A stretch of 64,000 nt of DNA, taken from the NCBI RefSeq assembly GCF_020171345.1, contig NZ_JAIUZM010000002.1:1-64000 (forward strand). The letters are read 5' to 3'. Below the pieces are notes generated by a model. The model was not told the origin of the DNA. It ran no database searches and saw nothing but the letters and a program-made list of their open reading frames with translations. This DNA is from Microbulbifer agarilyticus (GTDB taxonomy: Bacteria; Pseudomonadota; Gammaproteobacteria; Pseudomonadales; Cellvibrionaceae). Positions within the stretch are counted from its first letter, which is position 1; each line of letters begins with the position of its first letter. The position numbers were made by a program, and so were the translations under genes. Positions 9,402 to 19,496 of the stretch are shown here, in pieces.

Positions 9402-9431
9402 CTCAGTTACTTGAGACTACTTAGCTATTGC

Positions 9432-11498
9432 TCAGGGGCAGTTGCCCTGTTCGTAATAGTCCGGTCCGGTTTCAGCCAAGGTGGTGGTGACAAAGGTGTT
9501 GTACAGGCCGAGGTTGTCGCCAGAGCCGAGTGCATAGGTGTAGCCAAAGCTGGTGGTTGCGCGTCCCGCCGTCACATGGCTGTAGTTACTGGCGGTGTAC
9601 TCGGTACATGCCTGCTCGCCGCCGGGCGTGCTGTCACAGGCATCGCCGATACCATCGCCATCACTGTCTTGCTGACCGGCGTTGGCGACGCTCGGACAAT
9701 TGTCCGCAGTGTCTGCGACGCCATCATTGTCACTGTCGACGGGCGTTTGATTGCCGTCACCGCCACCACTGTCCCCGCCGTCACTGCCGCCGCTAGAGCA
9801 GGCCTGCAACGGGCCGGCACAACTGCTATCGCCATCCGCTACCCAGCGGCACTGTTCCCCCGCCGCGGTTTCGCGCATGGTGAACGGCGCGGTGCCGAAG
9901 GCGAGGTAGCAGGCGGAGTAGCCTTCGCCCCAGGTAATATGTCCCTCGTTAATGTGGAAATTGTAATCGCCGGTCTGGCCGGCATCGATATCAAAGCGCA
10001 CGCTACTCTGGCCCGACAGGTCAGTGGTATCAGAGGCTGTAATCACCACATTGTTTTCGCCACCGGGAAGATCGCAGCCCTCGGCGGAGAAACGACTACC
10101 GTCAATATCTGCAGAGACTGTGCCACTGGCAAAGGCCACCGCCACGTCTTGCAGGTTCTGGTTCGCATCCACCACCGAGCCGGTAACGGTGGCGCACTGG
10201 CCACTGACAGTGGCTGCAATGTCACTCAGCTCTGGTGCTGTCGCCGGCGGCTCCGGGCCAACGCGACTGGTAACACTGGCCGTATCTCCCTGCGCGCCTT
10301 CGTTGTCGGTGGCCGTGACCTCTATCTGATACAAGCCATCTGCGAGAGGCGACGAGGTTGCGTTGAAGTAGCCGTCGGCCGGAGAAGCCAGTGTATTCAG
10401 CGTTTCGACCAGGTCCGGTGTGCCGCTGTCGATATTGCTCACCGCAATGTCGACACTCGCCACGCTGCCTTCGGCATCGAGCGCGTTGCCGGTGATCGTC
10501 AGCAGGCCTGATGCTTCGGTTGCTGACAGGCTGGTGATCTCGGGGCCGCTGTTGCGGTCAACGCGCTGGTTGTTTTCGGCGAAGTACTGGCCGAGGTAGC
10601 GACCGTAGTTGATGCCATTGCCGTTTACATAGCTACCGCTGGCGCCCTGGCCGCCGGACCAGGCGTGGTCCACTCCGTTCAACCACAGCATGGATACTCG
10701 TGCGTCTTCCCAAAGGGTTTCCGCAGCGGTGCGTGCGTCATCGGTGTAAGTGTTGGTGCCGGATAATTCGTTTACGCCATACACGCCGGCCATGCCTTCG
10801 GCGTTTTGCCGGTTGTAGCAATCGTCCACGGTGGTGTCGTTGGTGCCGTGGGCGATGGAGGCAATCTGGGTGTCGAAGTGGCTGCTGTAACTGCCGGCGT
10901 AGGAGTTACAGCGACTGGTGACGTCGGCGATTTCACAGCTGCCGATGGCGCCATTGGAACTGGTGCCGATACTTGGTCCGGCGCTAATGCCCATGCCGGC
11001 GAAGATGTCCGGGGCGATACACGCGGTGGTGTTGGCAAACGCGGCACCGGATGACAGGCCCGCGATATACACCTGGTCGGGGTCAATGTTGCGCCCGGCA
11101 TCGCCGGTCATGGTGTTGGCCAGATTGATCAGGTTGGCATAGTCACCTGCGGTGCGGGAGCGGATACCTTCCCAGTAAGACCAGCAGCTGAAACCGGCTT
11201 TATATACTGCGTCGGGAACGGCAACCACCATGCCGTATTCTTCTGCGGCGTCTTCGAGGTTGGCGGTCAGGTAGGCATCAATAGATTGGGTGCAGCCGTG
11301 CAGTACCACCAGCAGGGATTTGCCGTTGCCGATGGGAGATACAGAATCGGGGGTATAGATGTGGACTCGATTAAAGCCGCCGATGGCGACGTTCTGCTGC
11401 CAGCTTCCAGCTTCGACCGAACTGGCGCCCAACAGTATGGACAGGCCCAGGCTCGCGCCCAGGAGTTTTCTCTCTTTTGTTATTGTCATCGCTTTCAC
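9432..11498 (-). CDS. Extracellular polyhydroxybutyrate depolymerase, multidomain
   Basis: Secreted esterase that hydrolyses extracellular poly(3-hydroxybutyrate). The 688-aa layout is: signal peptide (1-30, ending SSVEA), alpha/beta-hydrolase catalytic domain (about 31-325) with oxyanion motif LVVLHGCTQ and lipase box GLSSG (nucleophile Ser149), then Fn3/Ig-like segments (about 330-490), a Cys-containing segment with INEGHITWGEGYSACYLAFG, thrombospondin type 3-like calcium repeats (DSDNDGVADTADNCP, DSDGDGIGDACD), and a C-terminal substrate-binding-type domain (YTASNYSHVTAGRATTSFGY ... YYEQGNCP). A GGNxTP-free, Ser/Gly-rich linker joins the parts. A shorter paralogue lies upstream on the same strand. 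The catalytic family is sure; polymer specificity is inferred. Confidence 0.92.
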   Translation of the reverse strand: MKAMTITKERKLLGASLGLSILLGASSVEAGSWQQNVAIGGFNRVHIYTPDSVSPIGNGKSLLVVLHGCTQSIDAYLTANLEDAAEEYGMVVAVPDAVYKAGFSCWSYWEGIRSRTAGDYANLINLANTMTGDAGRNIDPDQVYIAGLSSGAAFANTTACIAPDIFAGMGISAGPSIGTSSNGAIGSCEIADVTSRCNSYAGSYSSHFDTQIASIAHGTNDTTVDDCYNRQNAEGMAGVYGVNELSGTNTYTDDARTAAETLWEDARVSMLWLNGVDHAWSGGQGASGSYVNGNGINYGRYLGQYFAENNQRVDRNSGPEITSLSATEASGLLTITGNALDAEGSVASVDIAVSNIDSGTPDLVETLNTLASPADGYFNATSSPLADGLYQIEVTATDNEGAQGDTASVTSRVGPEPPATAPELSDIAATVSGQCATVTGSVVDANQNLQDVAVAFASGTVSADIDGSRFSAEGCDLPGGENNVVITASDTTDLSGQSSVRFDIDAGQTGDYNFHINEGHITWGEGYSACYLAFGTAPFTMRETAAGEQCRWVADGDSSCAGPLQACSSGGSDGGDSGGGDGNQTPVDSDNDGVADTADNCPSVANAGQQDSDGDGIGDACDSTPGGEQACTEYTASNYSHVTAGRATTSFGYTYALGSGDNLGLYNTFVTTTLAETGPDYYEQGNCP

Positions 11499-11633
11499 CC
11501 TTATATTTTTATAGGAAGCGATACGAGACTAGCGGGGCCCCATAACAGTGCATATGCGACCTAGGTATTGGTTGGCAGCTGGTTTTGCTTCGGTGAGCGG
11601 GCAGGGGATGAAGAGAGTGGCGGCGCGAAAGAC

Positions 11634-11654
11634 CGGGGCGCAGAAAGCGCCCCG
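11634..11654 (-). terminator. Hairpin after the short PHB depolymerase
   Basis: An 8-bp GC-rich stem (CGGGGCGC with GCGCCCCG) with a 5-nt loop lies 12 nt after the stop codon. On the minus strand it is followed only by GTCTTTCG, so it is a weak terminator candidate. Confidence 0.4.
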
Positions 11655-11665
11655 CCGGTAGTTAG

Positions 11666-12604
11666 TTATTCTGGCTGAACGCGCCGGTTGTTTTCCGAAA
11701 AATACTTGCCCAGATAACGCGCATAGCTCACACCATCCGCGCTGATGAAGCGGCCCTCCGCGCCTTCGCCGCCCGCCCAGGCGTGTCCCACATCGTTCAG
11801 CCAGACCATGGACACGCGTCCGCCTTCCCACAGGGTTTCGCTCGCGGTGCGTTCGCCCTCTGTGTAGGTGTTGGTTCCCTCGATCTTTTTCACCCCGTAA
11901 ACATCTGCCATGCCTTCCGCGTTTTGGGCGTTGTAGCAGTGATCCACGGTGACGTCTTCGGTGCCGTGTGCCACGGAAGTGATCTGGGTGGTGAAATGGT
12001 TTTTGAATTCTCCCGCATAGGTGGCGCAGCGATTTGCCACATCGGCCGCCTCACAGAAACCCAGAGCGCCCTTGGGGCTGCTGCCAATACTGGGGCCGGC
12101 ACTGATGCCCATGCCGGCGAATACATCAGGTGCGAGACAGGCGGTGGTGTTGGCAAAAACAGCGCCGGAGGAGACGCCGGCAATGTATACCTGATTGGGG
12201 TCGATGCCATGCTCACCGTCACTGCTCAAGGTTGTGGCCAGCTCGATCAGGTTCTTGTAGTCCCCCGCGGTGCGGGAGCGCTCGCCCTGCCAGTAGGACC
12301 AGCAGCTAAAGCCGGCCTTGTTTGCCGCGTCGGGCAGGGCGATCACCAATCCGAATTCATCGGCGGCGCGCTCCAGGTTGGCACTCAGGTAATTGTCGAT
12401 GGGCTGTACGCACCCGTGCAATAGCACCAGCAAGGCGCGGCCATTGCCGATGGGCGAAGTGTCTTCGGGGGTGTAGACATGTACGTTTTCGAATCCGCCA
12501 ATCGCCACATCTTTTTGCCAGCTGCCGGCGGTTGCGTTGCTGCTTAGAAGCAGGGACAGCCCGAGCGGGGCTGCCAGATACTTGCGGAGGGAGGAAATGT
12601 TCAT
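11666..12604 (-). CDS. PHB depolymerase family esterase, catalytic domain only
   Basis: 312-aa secreted esterase, a paralogue of the downstream 688-aa enzyme. Signal peptide ends in SSNATA before GSWQ; the catalytic domain carries LLVLLHGCVQP, FSCWSYWQGERSRTAGDY, the lipase box GVSSG and the HAWAGGEGAEG histidine region. It stops after FSENNRRVQPE, right where the paralogue goes on into its Fn3, calcium-repeat and binding domains. Start: ATG at 12604 (MNISSLRK) preceded by AGGGTG; a GTG three codons earlier is possible. Lacking a binding domain it may act on oligomers or amorphous polymer (inference). Confidence 0.9.
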   Translation of the reverse strand: MNISSLRKYLAAPLGLSLLLSSNATAGSWQKDVAIGGFENVHVYTPEDTSPIGNGRALLVLLHGCVQPIDNYLSANLERAADEFGLVIALPDAANKAGFSCWSYWQGERSRTAGDYKNLIELATTLSSDGEHGIDPNQVYIAGVSSGAVFANTTACLAPDVFAGMGISAGPSIGSSPKGALGFCEAADVANRCATYAGEFKNHFTTQITSVAHGTEDVTVDHCYNAQNAEGMADVYGVKKIEGTNTYTEGERTASETLWEGGRVSMVWLNDVGHAWAGGEGAEGRFISADGVSYARYLGKYFSENNRRVQPE

Positions 12605-12709
12605 CGTGCACACCCTGATCTCGTTGTTAGCGCTCCAGCCTAGCGGCGGGATTTTCGCGGCGACATACGACTAAGGTATGAGGTGTGCTGAGCCTCCGGA
12701 GGGGGTTGC

Positions 12710-13411
12710 TCAGGTGTCGGCTGCGTTGCCTTCTTCACCGGTGTCTTCGTCACCGTCGACGGGCGCATCGGCCAGCGGCCAGCCGCCCAGGTCGCGCCAG
12801 CGATTAACGATGCCACAGAAAAGCTCAGCGGTTTTCTCCGCATCGTATTCCGCGGAGTGGGCGCTGCTGTTGTCGAAGGGGATTCCGGCGGTCTGACAGG
12901 CCTTGGCTAACACGGTTTGGCCATAGGCAAGCCCGGCCAGGGTAGCGGTATCCAGGCAGGAGAAGGGGTGAAATGGGTTGCGCTTCAGACCACAGCGCGC
13001 CACGGCGGCATTGATAAACCCAAGATCAAAGTGGGCATTGTGCGCAACCATGATCGCACGGGTGCAGCTGTGTGCCTTGATGGCGCGACGGATATGCCGG
13101 AACAGCTCGGGCAGGGCGATTTCCTCGGGCCAGGCGTCGCGGTCCGGCGAATCCAGGTCCACACCGATAAAGTCCAGTGCGGACTGTTCGATATTGGCCC
13201 CTTCAAAGGGCTCGATATGGAAGCTGTGGGTCTCTTCCGCAAACAGGGTGCCAGATTCATCCATATTCAGGATGACCGCAGAAACTTCCAGCAGGGCATC
13301 GGTGCGGGCGTTGAAGCCCGCCGTTTCCAGATCCAGGACGATCGGAAGGAATCCCCGGAATCGTTGTGCCAGGAGGCTTTTGGGGCCGGAGGGCGTTTCT
13401 GCTGGTGTCAC
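12710..13411 (-). CDS. rnt: Ribonuclease T
   Basis: RNase T is a DEDDh-type 3'-5' exoribonuclease that trims tRNA and 5S/23S rRNA 3' ends. The 233-aa protein shows the exonuclease motifs in order: [10 protein letters not shown] (Exo I, Asp and Glu), [14 protein letters not shown] (Exo II), and [14 protein letters not shown] (Exo III with the catalytic His and Asp). A short acidic C-terminal tail follows. It lies 50 nt downstream of pyrC on the same strand; the pyrC-rnt pair beside argG is also found in pseudomonads, as I recall their maps. Confidence 0.95.
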   Translation of the reverse strand: MTPAETPSGPKSLLAQRFRGFLPIVLDLETAGFNARTDALLEVSAVILNMDESGTLFAEETHSFHIEPFEGANIEQSALDFIGVDLDSPDRDAWPEEIALPELFRHIRRAIKAHSCTRAIMVAHNAHFDLGFINAAVARCGLKRNPFHPFSCLDTATLAGLAYGQTVLAKACQTAGIPFDNSSAHSAEYDAEKTAELFCGIVNRWRDLGGWPLADAPVDGDEDTGEEGNAADT

Positions 13412-13461
13412 GGGAATCCTGAAGTCTTAATCAATCACAAATTAGCGGGCGGCAACCGGGA

Positions 13462-14499
13462 TCAAGCCCGGCGCCAATTCAAGGTTTCGCCAGCGGCCAG
13501 CGGGATCAGTGCGTCGTCACCCATTTGCAGGCCAGAGGGCAGGGTCCACGGCTCACGTACCAAGGTAATGGTATCGGAGTTGCGCGGCAGGCCGTAGAAG
13601 TCCGGGCCGAATTCGCTGGCAAAGCCTTCCAGTTTGTCGAGCTTGCCGGCGCGTTCGAAGGCTTCGGCGTAGAGTTCAATGGCGCTGAATGCGGTGTAAC
13701 AACCGGCACAGCCGCAGGAGCTTTCCTTCTTGCCCTGGATATGTGGGGCGGAATCTGTGCCCAGAAAAAACTTGGGACTGCCACTGGTGGCCGCCTCAAT
13801 CAGCGCCATCTGGTGTGCGTTGCGCTTGAGAATGGGCAGGCAGTAATAATGTGGGCGGATGCCGCCTACCAGCATGTGATTGCGATTGTACAGCAAGTGA
13901 TGCGCGGTAATGGTCGCGGCAATGCCCTCGCGGGCCTGGGCGACAAACTCGACGGCGTGCGACGTGGTGATGTGCTCGAGCACGATCTTCAGGGTAGGGA
14001 AGTCGTCAACAACCGGCCCCAGAATATTCTCGATGAACACGCGCTCGCGGTCGAAGATATCGATATCCGCAGTCGTGACCTCTCCGTGCAGCAGCAGCTT
14101 CATGCCGCATTCCTGCAAGGCTTCCAGCGCCGGGTAGATGTTGGCGATATCGGTAACGCCGGAGTCGGAGTTGGTGGTGGCGCCGGCCGGGTAGAGCTTG
14201 GCGGCAACCACACCTGCGGCGTGGGCCTGCTTGACCACTTCCGCAGTTGTGTTGTCGGTCAGGTAGATCACCATCAGCGGGGTGAATGGGTTGCCAGCGG
14301 GAACCGCCGCTTCAATGCGTGCCTTATAGGCCAGCGCGTCATCCGCATTCACCACTGGGGGCACCAGGTTTGGCATGATGATCGCACGGCGGAACTGGTC
14401 TGCGGCGTCACCAACGGTGCGGGTCAGGGCATCGCCATCGCGCAAATGGATGTGCCAGTCGTCAGGTGCTCGCAGGGTAATTTGCTGTTTGGAATCCAC
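13462..14499 (-). CDS. pyrC: Dihydroorotase
   Basis: PyrC closes carbamoyl aspartate to dihydroorotate in pyrimidine synthesis. The 345-aa type II enzyme shows the metal ligands in [10 protein letters not shown], the carboxylated-lysine region AAKLYPAG, then LHGEVT, VLEHITT and GTDSAPH with the catalytic Asp. It also carries the class-specific CGCAGCY. Translation starts at a GTG (14499): a strong GGGAGGAG sits 7 nt upstream, which settles the start. It is divergent from argG across a 369-nt gap and is followed by rnt. Confidence 0.97.
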   Translation of the reverse strand: MDSKQQITLRAPDDWHIHLRDGDALTRTVGDAADQFRRAIIMPNLVPPVVNADDALAYKARIEAAVPAGNPFTPLMVIYLTDNTTAEVVKQAHAAGVVAAKLYPAGATTNSDSGVTDIANIYPALEALQECGMKLLLHGEVTTADIDIFDRERVFIENILGPVVDDFPTLKIVLEHITTSHAVEFVAQAREGIAATITAHHLLYNRNHMLVGGIRPHYYCLPILKRNAHQMALIEAATSGSPKFFLGTDSAPHIQGKKESSCGCAGCYTAFSAIELYAEAFERAGKLDKLEGFASEFGPDFYGLPRNSDTITLVREPWTLPSGLQMGDDALIPLAAGETLNWRRA

Positions 14500-14868
14500 C
14501 GAATATCTCCTCCCGGATTGAACGCGGCGCCGATGCTACCCGAAGCGCCAAAAAATTGCGAAAACTGTGGCAAATGCCTCTTCGGTGCACAGTTTGGGTG
14601 TAAAGTGATCAGCGTATTCCGCCTGCCAATAATCACTATTTGCGGACGCCCCGTATGGTGCTGGCCGTAGGGCCTTCTAGGCGCTACAATCCCGCCCCGA
14701 AAAAACGCGGCCTCTCCGCGACGACTGGGCACACTTCCAAAAATAATCCCTCCCAGAACGAGATTTCCCGCAGGTGATCGCATTCTCCTGGGGTGCTTCA
14801 CGTTTGTGGTTAGCAGTTGTGTCCGGATCATCGCCCGGGACTGAGGGCTTACTGTACAGAGGATAGTA
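14500..14868. other. 369-nt pyrC/argG divergent intergenic region
   Basis: No open frame here looks real. It should hold both divergent promoters. A TACAAT at 14685-14690 could serve as the -10 for argG, but its -35 (TGGCCG) is poor. The argG leader would then be about 175 nt, long enough for regulation, but no recognised riboswitch, ArgR box pair or attenuator was identified. Confidence 0.4.
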
Positions 14869-16089
14869 ATGAGCAAGATCGACAAGGTGGTATTGGCGTA
14901 TTCCGGTGGTCTCGACACTTCGGTGATCGTGCGCTGGCTGCAAGATACCTATGGATGTGAGGTCGTCACCTTTACCGCCGACATCGGTCAGGGTGAGGAA
15001 GTAGAGCCCGCGCGCGCCAAAGCGGAAGCCCTGGGCGTCAAAGAGATCTACATCGATGATCTGCGCGAAGAGTTTGTGCGCGATTTTGTATTCCCGATGT
15101 TCCGCGCCAACACCATCTATGAAGGTGAGTACCTGCTGGGCACCTCCATTGCGCGCCCGCTGATTGCCAAGCGCCTGATCGAGATCGCCAATGAAACTGG
15201 CGCGGATGCCATTTCCCACGGTGCGACCGGTAAGGGTAATGACCAGGTGCGCTTCGAGCTGGGTGCTTATGCACTGAAGCCTGGCATCCAGGTGATCGCG
15301 CCATGGCGCGAGTGGGACCTGAACTCCCGCGAAAAGCTCATGGAATACTGCGCGCAGCACAAGATCCCGGTGGATTTTTCCGGCAAGAAGAAAAAGTCCC
15401 CGTACTCCATGGACGCCAATCTGCTGCACATCTCCTACGAGGGCGGTGTACTGGAAGAGCCGTGGGCCGAAGCCGAAGAAGATATGTGGCGCTGGAGCGT
15501 CAGCCCGGAAGCGGCCCCGGACAAGGCTACCTATATTACGCTGCAGTTCGAAAACGGCGATCCGGTTGCCATCGATGGCGAGCGCATGAGCCCGGCGACC
15601 CTGCTGGAAACCCTGAACAAGCTGGGTGGCGCCAACGGTATTGGCCGTCTGGATATCGTGGAAAACCGCTACGTGGGTATGAAGTCCCGCGGCTGTTACG
15701 AAACCCCTGGCGGCACCATCTTGCTGAAAGCGCACCGCGCCATCGAGTCCATCACCCTGGACCGCGAAGTAGCGCACCTGAAAGATGAGCTGATGCCGCG
15801 CTACGCGAAGCTGATCTACAACGGTTACTGGTGGTCCCCGGAGCGTCGCATGCTCCAGGCGGCAATCGATGAGTCCCAGTCTGTGGTTAACGGCGAGGTG
15901 CGCCTGAAACTGTATAAGGGCAGCGTGACTGCGGTTGGTCGTCGCTCGTCCGACAGCCTGTTCGATGAGCGTATCGCGACCTTTGAAGATGATGCCGGCG
16001 CCTACGATCAGAAAGATGCCGAAGGCTTCATCAAATTGAATGCCCTGCGCCTGCGAATTGCCGCAGGTAAAGGTCGTGACTTGATCTAA
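14869..16089 (+). CDS. argG: Argininosuccinate synthase
   Basis: ArgG joins citrulline and aspartate with ATP in arginine synthesis. The 406-aa protein is full length for the type I family: N-terminal nucleotide-binding [78 protein letters not shown], and [26 protein letters not shown] at 14858-14863 precedes the ATG. The stop codon overlaps a near-perfect FNR/Anr box that probably belongs to the following ccoN gene. Confidence 0.98.
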   Translation: MSKIDKVVLAYSGGLDTSVIVRWLQDTYGCEVVTFTADIGQGEEVEPARAKAEALGVKEIYIDDLREEFVRDFVFPMFRANTIYEGEYLLGTSIARPLIAKRLIEIANETGADAISHGATGKGNDQVRFELGAYALKPGIQVIAPWREWDLNSREKLMEYCAQHKIPVDFSGKKKKSPYSMDANLLHISYEGGVLEEPWAEAEEDMWRWSVSPEAAPDKATYITLQFENGDPVAIDGERMSPATLLETLNKLGGANGIGRLDIVENRYVGMKSRGCYETPGGTILLKAHRAIESITLDREVAHLKDELMPRYAKLIYNGYWWSPERRMLQAAIDESQSVVNGEVRLKLYKGSVTAVGRRSSDSLFDERIATFEDDAGAYDQKDAEGFIKLNALRLRIAAGKGRDLI

Positions 16090-16121
16090 ATCAGTTGGGA
16101 AGGGCGATTACAGCGTATAAA
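16081..16121 (+). promoter_or_regulatory. Anr/FNR-dependent promoter for ccoNOQP overlapping the argG stop
   Basis: TTGATCTAAATCAG (16081-16094) matches the FNR consensus in 9 of 10 defined bases and spans the argG stop codon. TATAAA (16116-16121) lies 28.5 nt from the box centre, close to the roughly 29.5-nt spacing of class II FNR promoters. Activation of cbb3 oxidase genes by Anr/FNR at low oxygen is established in pseudomonads. The site here is read from sequence; its function is inferred. Confidence 0.6.
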
Positions 16122-16131
16122 TCGTCTTCCC
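16097..16131 (+). terminator. Imperfect hairpin after argG
   Basis: GGGAAGGGCGATT and AATCGTCTTCCC can pair over 12 positions with one bulge and one wobble, 8 nt after the argG stop. There is no T tract, and it overlaps the proposed ccoN -10 element, so a true terminator role is uncertain. Confidence 0.3.
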
Positions 16132-16233
16132 TGTGCCTACTCGGTCTAACGTGAAGGGAACAGCCACGACTTTAACTGGCGAACCCTGCACGTTTGACGG
16201 AAGCGAATTTCAAAAAGCAACGGAAGTTACACA

Positions 16234-17694
16234 ATGACGACAACGGTGGCAGAGGCCGGCAAGTTGCCGGACTATGACTACAACATTGTGCGCCAGTTCA
16301 CCATTATGTCGGTGGTCTGGGGCATTGTTGGAATGGGTGTCGGCGTATTGATCGCCGCTCAGCTGGCGTGGCCTGCGCTGAATGACCTTTGGCAGCCATT
16401 CACGAACTTTGGCCGACTGCGCCCGCTGCATACCAACGCGGTTATTTTCGCGTTCGGTGGTAGCGTGTTGTTTGCCACTTCCTACTATGTGGTGCAACGT
16501 ACCTGTCAAACCCGCCTGTGGGGTGGCTGGTTGATCCCGTTCACCTTCTGGGGTTGGCAGGCTGTTATTGTCGCTGCGGCGATTACCCTGCCACTGGGTA
16601 TCACTTCTGCCAAAGAATATGCCGAGCTGGAATGGCCGATCGATATCCTGATTGCGCTGATCTGGGTTGCCTACGGCCTGGTATTCTTCGGCACCATCGT
16701 TAAGCGCAACACCTCCCACATTTATGTGGCGAACTGGTTCTTCGGCGCCTTCATTATTACTGTTGCCGTTCTGCATATCGTTAATAGCATTGCCATTCCG
16801 GTAAGTACCTGGAAGTCCTACTCTGCCTACGCGGGTACTACCGATGCCATGATCCAGTGGTGGTACGGACACAATGCAGTGGGCTTCTTCCTGACGGCAG
16901 CATTTCTGGGCATCATGTATTACTTCGTGCCCAAGCAGGCGGGCCGTCCGGTATATTCCTACCAGCTGTCCATCGTGCACTTCTGGGCGCTGATCTCTAT
17001 TTATGTATGGGCGGGTGGCCACCACCTGCACTACTCTGCACTGCCTGACTGGACCCAGAGCCTGGCGATGGTCATGTCCATCATCCTGCTGGCGCCGTCC
17101 TGGGGTGGCATGATCAACGGCATCATGACCCTGTCTGGCGCATGGCATAAGCTGCGCACCGATCCGACCTTGCGCTTCCTGGTTGTTTCTCTGTCCTTCT
17201 ACGGTATGTCTACCTTCGAAGGCCCGATGATGTCCATCAAGACCGTTAACGCGCTGTCCCACAACACCGACTGGACCGTTGGCCACGTGCACTCCGGGGC
17301 CTTGGGTTGGGTAGCGATGATTTCTATCGGTGCCATTTACCATCTGGTTCCGATTCTGTGGAACCGCAAGGAAATGTTCAGTGTGAAGCTGGTTAATGCG
17401 CACTTCTGGCTGGCGACCATCGGCACCGTACTGTACATCGCCGCCATGTGGGTGAACGGAATTACTCAGGGCCTGATGTGGCGTGCATTTAACGCCGACG
17501 GCACCCTGACCTATAGCTTCGTCGAAAGTGTGATCGCCAGTAAGCCGGGCTACATCGTTCGCTGGTTGGGCGGTGCGATCTTTACCTCTGGCATGTTGCT
17601 GATGGCGTACAACGTCTTCCGTACCGTTACCGATGAGCCGAAAGAAGGCGAGGTTGGTCGCGATGAAAGTCTGCCTGTGGCAAAGAGTGTTTAA
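16234..17694 (+). CDS. ccoN: cbb3-type cytochrome c oxidase subunit I
   Basis: Catalytic subunit of the high-affinity cbb3 oxidase, holding low-spin heme b and the heme b3-CuB site in the inner membrane. The 486-aa protein has about twelve membrane segments. Visible signatures: [14 protein letters not shown] (heme b His), [19 protein letters not shown] (CuB His), [20 protein letters not shown] (two CuB His), [20 protein letters not shown] and [10 protein letters not shown] (heme ligands). First gene of ccoNOQP; ccoO follows after 12 nt. An Anr box and -10 lie 110-150 nt upstream. Confidence 0.97.
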   Translation: MTTTVAEAGKLPDYDYNIVRQFTIMSVVWGIVGMGVGVLIAAQLAWPALNDLWQPFTNFGRLRPLHTNAVIFAFGGSVLFATSYYVVQRTCQTRLWGGWLIPFTFWGWQAVIVAAAITLPLGITSAKEYAELEWPIDILIALIWVAYGLVFFGTIVKRNTSHIYVANWFFGAFIITVAVLHIVNSIAIPVSTWKSYSAYAGTTDAMIQWWYGHNAVGFFLTAAFLGIMYYFVPKQAGRPVYSYQLSIVHFWALISIYVWAGGHHLHYSALPDWTQSLAMVMSIILLAPSWGGMINGIMTLSGAWHKLRTDPTLRFLVVSLSFYGMSTFEGPMMSIKTVNALSHNTDWTVGHVHSGALGWVAMISIGAIYHLVPILWNRKEMFSVKLVNAHFWLATIGTVLYIAAMWVNGITQGLMWRAFNADGTLTYSFVESVIASKPGYIVRWLGGAIFTSGMLLMAYNVFRTVTDEPKEGEVGRDESLPVAKSV

Positions 17695-17706
17695 GGGGAT
17701 TGAATC

Positions 17707-18324
17707 GTGAAGAATCATGACATCGTAGAAAAAAACATCGGTTGGATGATTTTGTTTACCGTCATTGCGATTAGCTTTGGCGCGCTGGTTGAAATCGTTC
17801 CTCAGTTCTTTATCAAAGAAAACAACGAGCCGATCGCGGGCCTGAAACCGCTGGGTCCCATTGAGCTGGAAGGTCGCGATATCTACATTCGCGAGGGTTG
17901 CCACGTATGCCACACGCAGATGATTCGTCCTCTGCGTGCGGAAGTGGAGCGCTATGGTCATTACTCCATGGCGCAAGAGTCCGTATACGAGCACCCATTC
18001 CTGTGGGGCTCCAAGCGTACTGGCCCGGACCTGGCGCGCGTTGGTGGTCGCTATTCCGATGAGTGGCACCGTGCGCACATGTACGACCCGCGCAATGTGG
18101 TGCCGGAATCCATCATGCCGGCTTACCCCTGGCTGTTCGACAATATCGTGACCGGTGAACACACTGCGGCAAAAATGCGCGCGATGCGCATCGTCGGTGT
18201 TCCTTACACCGATGAAGATATTGCCAATGCCAGCAAGCCTTTTGTTGGTGGCCGCGTAACAGAAATCGACGCGCTGGTAGCCTACCTGCAGCAGCTGGGT
18301 ACTCTGGTACAGCAAAAGCGTTAA
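17707..18324 (+). CDS. ccoO: cbb3-type cytochrome c oxidase subunit II (monoheme c)
   Basis: Membrane-anchored monoheme cytochrome c of the cbb3 complex, passing electrons to CcoN. The 205-aa protein has one N-terminal membrane helix ([20 protein letters not shown]), a covalent heme site CHVCH at residues 65-69 followed by [10 protein letters not shown], the family motif [17 protein letters not shown] and the axial-Met region [15 protein letters not shown] start at 17707, 12 nt after ccoN; ccoQ follows after 12 nt. Confidence 0.96.
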   Translation: MKNHDIVEKNIGWMILFTVIAISFGALVEIVPQFFIKENNEPIAGLKPLGPIELEGRDIYIREGCHVCHTQMIRPLRAEVERYGHYSMAQESVYEHPFLWGSKRTGPDLARVGGRYSDEWHRAHMYDPRNVVPESIMPAYPWLFDNIVTGEHTAAKMRAMRIVGVPYTDEDIANASKPFVGGRVTEIDALVAYLQQLGTLVQQKR

Positions 18325-18336
18325 GCGAGGTGCTCG

Positions 18337-18561
18337 GTGGATATCGATATTCTGCGGCAAATTGGTGTGGTTCTCGGATCGCTGGCATTCCTCGGAGTTT
18401 GCTGGTGGGCTTTTTCGCCAAAGCGTAAAAAACGTTTTGAGGAAGACGCCAAGCTGCCGTTTGCCGACGAGCAGGAAACTCTAGATAAGGGCGCTCGCGA
18501 GAGCGATAGCACGACCGAAAAAAAGGTCGGTGAGAAACAGGAACAGGGGCAGGACAAATGA
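18337..18561 (+). CDS. ccoQ: cbb3-type cytochrome oxidase subunit CcoQ
   Basis: Small subunit thought to stabilise the cbb3 complex. 74 aa: one membrane helix (IGVVLGSLAFLGVCWWAF) followed by a charged tail beginning SPKRKKRFEEDAKLPF, the usual CcoQ layout. It starts with GTG at 18337, and its TGA overlaps the ccoP ATG by 4 nt (ATGA), indicating translational coupling. Confidence 0.93.
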   Translation: MDIDILRQIGVVLGSLAFLGVCWWAFSPKRKKRFEEDAKLPFADEQETLDKGARESDSTTEKKVGEKQEQGQDK

Positions 18562-19466
18562 GTACATTTTGGAGTGTTTGGGTAATTGTGCTCACCCTCG
18601 CCAATCTTGCATTGGTAACTTGGGTTCTTTTTGCAAACCGCAAAGTGGCGGTGAGTGACCAGGACGATCCAGAAAATAAAACGACTGGCCACGTGTACGA
18701 CGGCATCGAAGAGTATGACAACCCGCTGCCCAAGTGGTGGTTCTTGCTGTTTGTCATCACCCTGGTTTTTTCTGCTGCGTACCTGGTGATTTATCCGGGT
18801 ATGGGTAACTTCAAGGGTATCGGCGGCTGGACTTCCGTGGGTGCACTGAAAGCGGATCAGGCCAAGGCTCAGGCGGAGTTCAAGGAAACCTACGGTAAGT
18901 ATGCAGAAATGCCGATCGAGCAGATCGCGGAAAACCGCGATGCACTGAAAATGGGTGCGCGTATTTTTGCCAACAACTGTGCCGTGTGTCATGGCGCTGA
19001 TGGTGGTGGTAACTACGGCTTCCCAGACCTGACCGATAACGACTGGCTGTACGGTGGCTCTCCGGAAAAAATCCTCGAGACCTTGCACAATGGCCGCCAG
19101 GGCATGATGCCGCCGCAGGAGCCGATTATCGGTGGTGACGGCGTGAAGCAAGTGGCTGAATATGTTCTGTCCCTGAGTGGTCAGGAGCACGATGCGGCGC
19201 TGGCGGAGCAGGGTGCACAGGTATTTGGCACGGTATGTATGGCGTGTCACGGTGCAGACGGCAAAGGCAACCAGGCTCTGGGTGCGCCGAACCTGACCGA
19301 CGACATCTGGCTGTACGGCGGTACTCGCGAAGAGATTCAGCACTCTGTGCGCGGTGGCCGTAGCAACAACATGCCGTCTCAGAAAGACAAGTTGCGTGAA
19401 GACAAGATCCGTCTGGTTGCAGCTTACGTTTACAGCCTGTCACGTCAGGAAGACGTACAGCAGTAA
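18558..19466 (+). CDS. ccoP: cbb3-type cytochrome c oxidase subunit III (diheme c)
   Basis: Diheme cytochrome c that takes electrons from soluble c-type donors into the cbb3 oxidase. The 302-aa protein has two N-terminal membrane segments (VWVIVLTLANLALVTWVLFA and WWFLLFVITLVFSAAYLVIY) and two heme motifs, CAVCH at 141 and CMACH at 227, each with a later GMMPPQ- or NNMPSQ-type Met ligand region. The repeated NGRQGMMP / RGGRSNNMP pattern reflects its two cytochrome domains. Last of the structural operon; overlaps ccoQ by 4 nt. Confidence 0.97.
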   Translation: MSTFWSVWVIVLTLANLALVTWVLFANRKVAVSDQDDPENKTTGHVYDGIEEYDNPLPKWWFLLFVITLVFSAAYLVIYPGMGNFKGIGGWTSVGALKADQAKAQAEFKETYGKYAEMPIEQIAENRDALKMGARIFANNCAVCHGADGGGNYGFPDLTDNDWLYGGSPEKILETLHNGRQGMMPPQEPIIGGDGVKQVAEYVLSLSGQEHDAALAEQGAQVFGTVCMACHGADGKGNQALGAPNLTDDIWLYGGTREEIQHSVRGGRSNNMPSQKDKLREDKIRLVAAYVYSLSRQEDVQQ

Positions 19467-19496
19467 GCTTGTTTGCTAGAGCTTATTGAATGGGCG

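Noticed and set aside
9411-10511. 366-codon plus-strand ORF opposite the large PHB depolymerase
   Set aside because: Antisense to a clear multidomain enzyme; repetitive Ala/Thr/Gly composition from codon bias.
16210-18360. 716-codon minus-strand ORF opposite ccoN and ccoO
   Set aside because: Shadow of two certain genes with membrane helices and heme motifs; low-complexity composition and no signature of its own.
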